NCBI GenBank assembly: GCA_902593125.1 | Contig: CACJGU010000001.1 | Span: 112,774 to 176,773, forward strand | Direction of reading: 5' to 3' | DNA: 64,000 bases | Origin: an uncultured Alphaproteobacteria bacterium | Lineage (GTDB): Bacteria; Pseudomonadota; Alphaproteobacteria; HIMB59; GCA-002718135 | Shown here: piece by piece, positions 62,813-64,000 of the stretch | Layout of the letters: every line of letters begins with the position of its first letter | Position numbering within the stretch: the stretch's first letter is position 1 | Translations under genes and position numbers: made by a program | Notes under the pieces: model-generated | Told to the model about the DNA's origin: nothing | What the model saw: the letters and a program-made list of their open reading frames with translations, nothing else | Databases searched by the model: none

Positions 62813-64000
62813 ATGATCTTTCTAAAGATAGAGCAGCATTAAAAACTTGTTGTTCGTCAAAATGTTTTCCTAAAATTTGAATACCTAGTGGCAAATTATT
62901 TTTATCTTTTCCAAAAGGAATTGAAATACCTGGTAGGCCAGCTAAAGAAGCAGGAACAGTAAACACATCATTTAAATACATTTTGATAGGATCATTTTGT
63001 TTTTCGTTTAAGGGAAATGCAGCACTTGGCGCAGTAGGAGTAACTATAAAATCACATTCTTGAAAAGCTTTATTAAAATCATCTGCAATTAATTTTCTCA
63101 CTTTTTGTGCTTTAAGATAATATGCATCATAATAACCTGCAGATAATACATATGTTCCTATTAAAATTCTCCTTTTTACTTCTCTTCCAAAACCTTGTGC
63201 TCTTGTATTTTCATACATTTCATCAAGAGAATCAATTTCTTCCGATCTAAATCCATATTTTACTCCATCATATCTGGCTAAGTTTGAGGAAGCTTCAGCT
63301 GGAGCAATTATATAATAGGTAGGAAGTGCATATTTCGTATGAGGAAGTGAAATATTTTTTATTTTTACACCTTTTTTTTCTAAAACTTTGATAGCATCTT
63401 CCCATATCTGACTTATTTCCATCGGTGTACCATCAATAGAATACTCTTTTGGTATGCCAACAGTTTTTCCATTTAGATCATCATCTAAATTTTCAAAATA
63501 ATTTGGGATATCTACTTTAGCACTTGTACTGTCTCTTTTATCAAAACCAGCTATAGATTTTAATAATATTGATGCATCTTCAACATTATGAGAAAAAATT
63601 CCTGCTTGATCTAAGCTAGATGCAAATGCAGCTATTCCCCAACGTGAACATAGTCCATATGTTGGCTTGATACCAACAACACCACAAAAGCTTGCTGGTT
63701 GTCTTATTGATCCACCCGTATCTGTTCCAGTAGCACCTAAACATAAATCAGCTGCAACTGCTGCTGCAGAACCACCTGAAGATCCGCCAGGAGCTAATGG
63801 CTCATTCTTTTTTGACAAAGGATTAATTGTATTTCCAAAAAAACTTGTATTAGTAGCTGAACCCATTGCAAACTCGTCTAGATTTGTTTTACCAACAAAG
63901 ATAGATCCTTCATCTAATAATTTTTGAGTAACAAATGATTCATAAGTTGGATTGAAGTTTTCTAAAATCTTCGAAGCTGCAGTTGTAGGCATACTTTTAG
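62805..64000 (-). CDS. gatA: Glu/Asp-tRNA(Gln/Asn) amidotransferase subunit A, partial (N-terminus beyond window)
   Basis: About 398 C-terminal codons are visible; the frame continues past the right edge ([15 protein letters not shown]). It shows the amidase Ser-Ser-Lys region: [45 protein letters not shown], with the two catalytic Ser, and ends LSLERSYE. The catalytic Lys and first ~80 residues are outside. It precedes gatB in the usual gatA-gatB order. Confidence 0.96.
   Translation of the reverse strand, partial: KSMPTTAASKILENFNPTYESFVTQKLLDEGSIFVGKTNLDEFAMGSATNTSFFGNTINPLSKKNEPLAPGGSSGGSAAAVAADLCLGATGTDTGGSIRQPASFCGVVGIKPTYGLCSRWGIAAFASSLDQAGIFSHNVEDASILLKSIAGFDKRDSTSAKVDIPNYFENLDDDLNGKTVGIPKEYSIDGTPMEISQIWEDAIKVLEKKGVKIKNISLPHTKYALPTYYIIAPAEASSNLARYDGVKYGFRSEEIDSLDEMYENTRAQGFGREVKRRILIGTYVLSAGYYDAYYLKAQKVRKLIADDFNKAFQECDFIVTPTAPSAAFPLNEKQNDPIKMYLNDVFTVPASLAGLPGISIPFGKDKNNLPLGIQILGKHFDEQQVFNAALSLERSYE

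Noticed and set aside
1..64000. CRISPR array, prophage or insertion sequence
   Set aside because: No spaced direct repeats, transposase, integrase or phage structural gene was found in either strand.

Overview
The window is a compact, very AT-rich stretch of a streamlined marine alphaproteobacterium. Intergenic gaps are mostly under 60 bases, and neighbouring genes often share 1-26 bases. Supporting clues are the alphaproteobacterial block parC-recO-era-rnc-lepB-acpS, the nrdR-ribD-ribE-ribBA-ribH-nusB-thiL string, an NDUFS4-type complex I subunit, a CBP3 chaperone back to back with bamE, an Irr-like Fur regulator, a proteorhodopsin, a proton pyrophosphatase and a TRAP transporter. A SAR11-like or HIMB59/AEGEAN-169-like lineage fits best, but this is inference from gene content and composition. 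There is no rRNA, CRISPR, prophage or insertion sequence.

Layout. 1-5342: truncated GFA-fold gene, a 2OG-Fe(II) oxygenase, tRNA-Arg, then NDUFS4, a DmdC-like acyl-CoA dehydrogenase, thiolase, apt and a tyrosine-phosphatase-like gene. 5345-10720: a sugar-type ABC importer (binding protein and two permeases, no ATPase) with a MOSC protein, a glutamine amidotransferase and an unknown membrane protein. 10770-14527: methyltransferase, YtoQ, a GST, a SulP anion transporter and tRNA-Pro. 14612-17254: a TPP riboswitch controlling thiB-thiP, again without an ATPase. 17224-22770: nhaD, an alpha/beta hydrolase, irr-like regulator, acetoacetyl-CoA synthetase, quinone oxidoreductase and tRNA-Glu. 22815-27982: rplM-rpsI-argC-lipoprotein-hom-recJ. 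28031-33987: blue-type proteorhodopsin, MerR-like regulator, ihfA, plsX, rpmF, CBP3, bamE and hppA. 34043-40806: rpiB-glyA-nrdR-rib genes-nusB-thiL. 40858-47966: glutaryl-CoA dehydrogenase, a TRAP transporter with an oversized DctM, and a SABATH-type carboxyl methyltransferase. 48009-57600: parC through dapA and tRNA-Ser. 57601-61354: an accessory island with a nucleotide-sugar epimerase, a HupE-like membrane protein, a DUF4198 protein and a small membrane protein. 61337-64000: gatB and truncated gatA.

The genes suggest a light- and pyrophosphate-assisted heterotroph. Proteorhodopsin, H+-PPase and NhaD handle ion gradients. ABC and TRAP uptake feed on sugars and organic acids. Acyl-CoA dehydrogenases, thiolase and acetoacetyl-CoA synthetase process acyl chains, lysine-type breakdown products and ketone bodies. 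Thiamine appears to be at least partly imported.

The strongest oddities are: the roughly 320-residue coiled-coil tail on DctM; the plant-type SABATH methyltransferase beside it; a RibBA whose cyclohydrolase II half has lost its zinc cysteines; two ABC importers with no local ATPase; a duplicated fragment of the HupE gene that supplies the stop codon of the adjacent epimerase; and a divergent HupE/DUF4198 pair whose predicted mature proteins both begin with histidine. I did not find a clearly new defence or mobile system.
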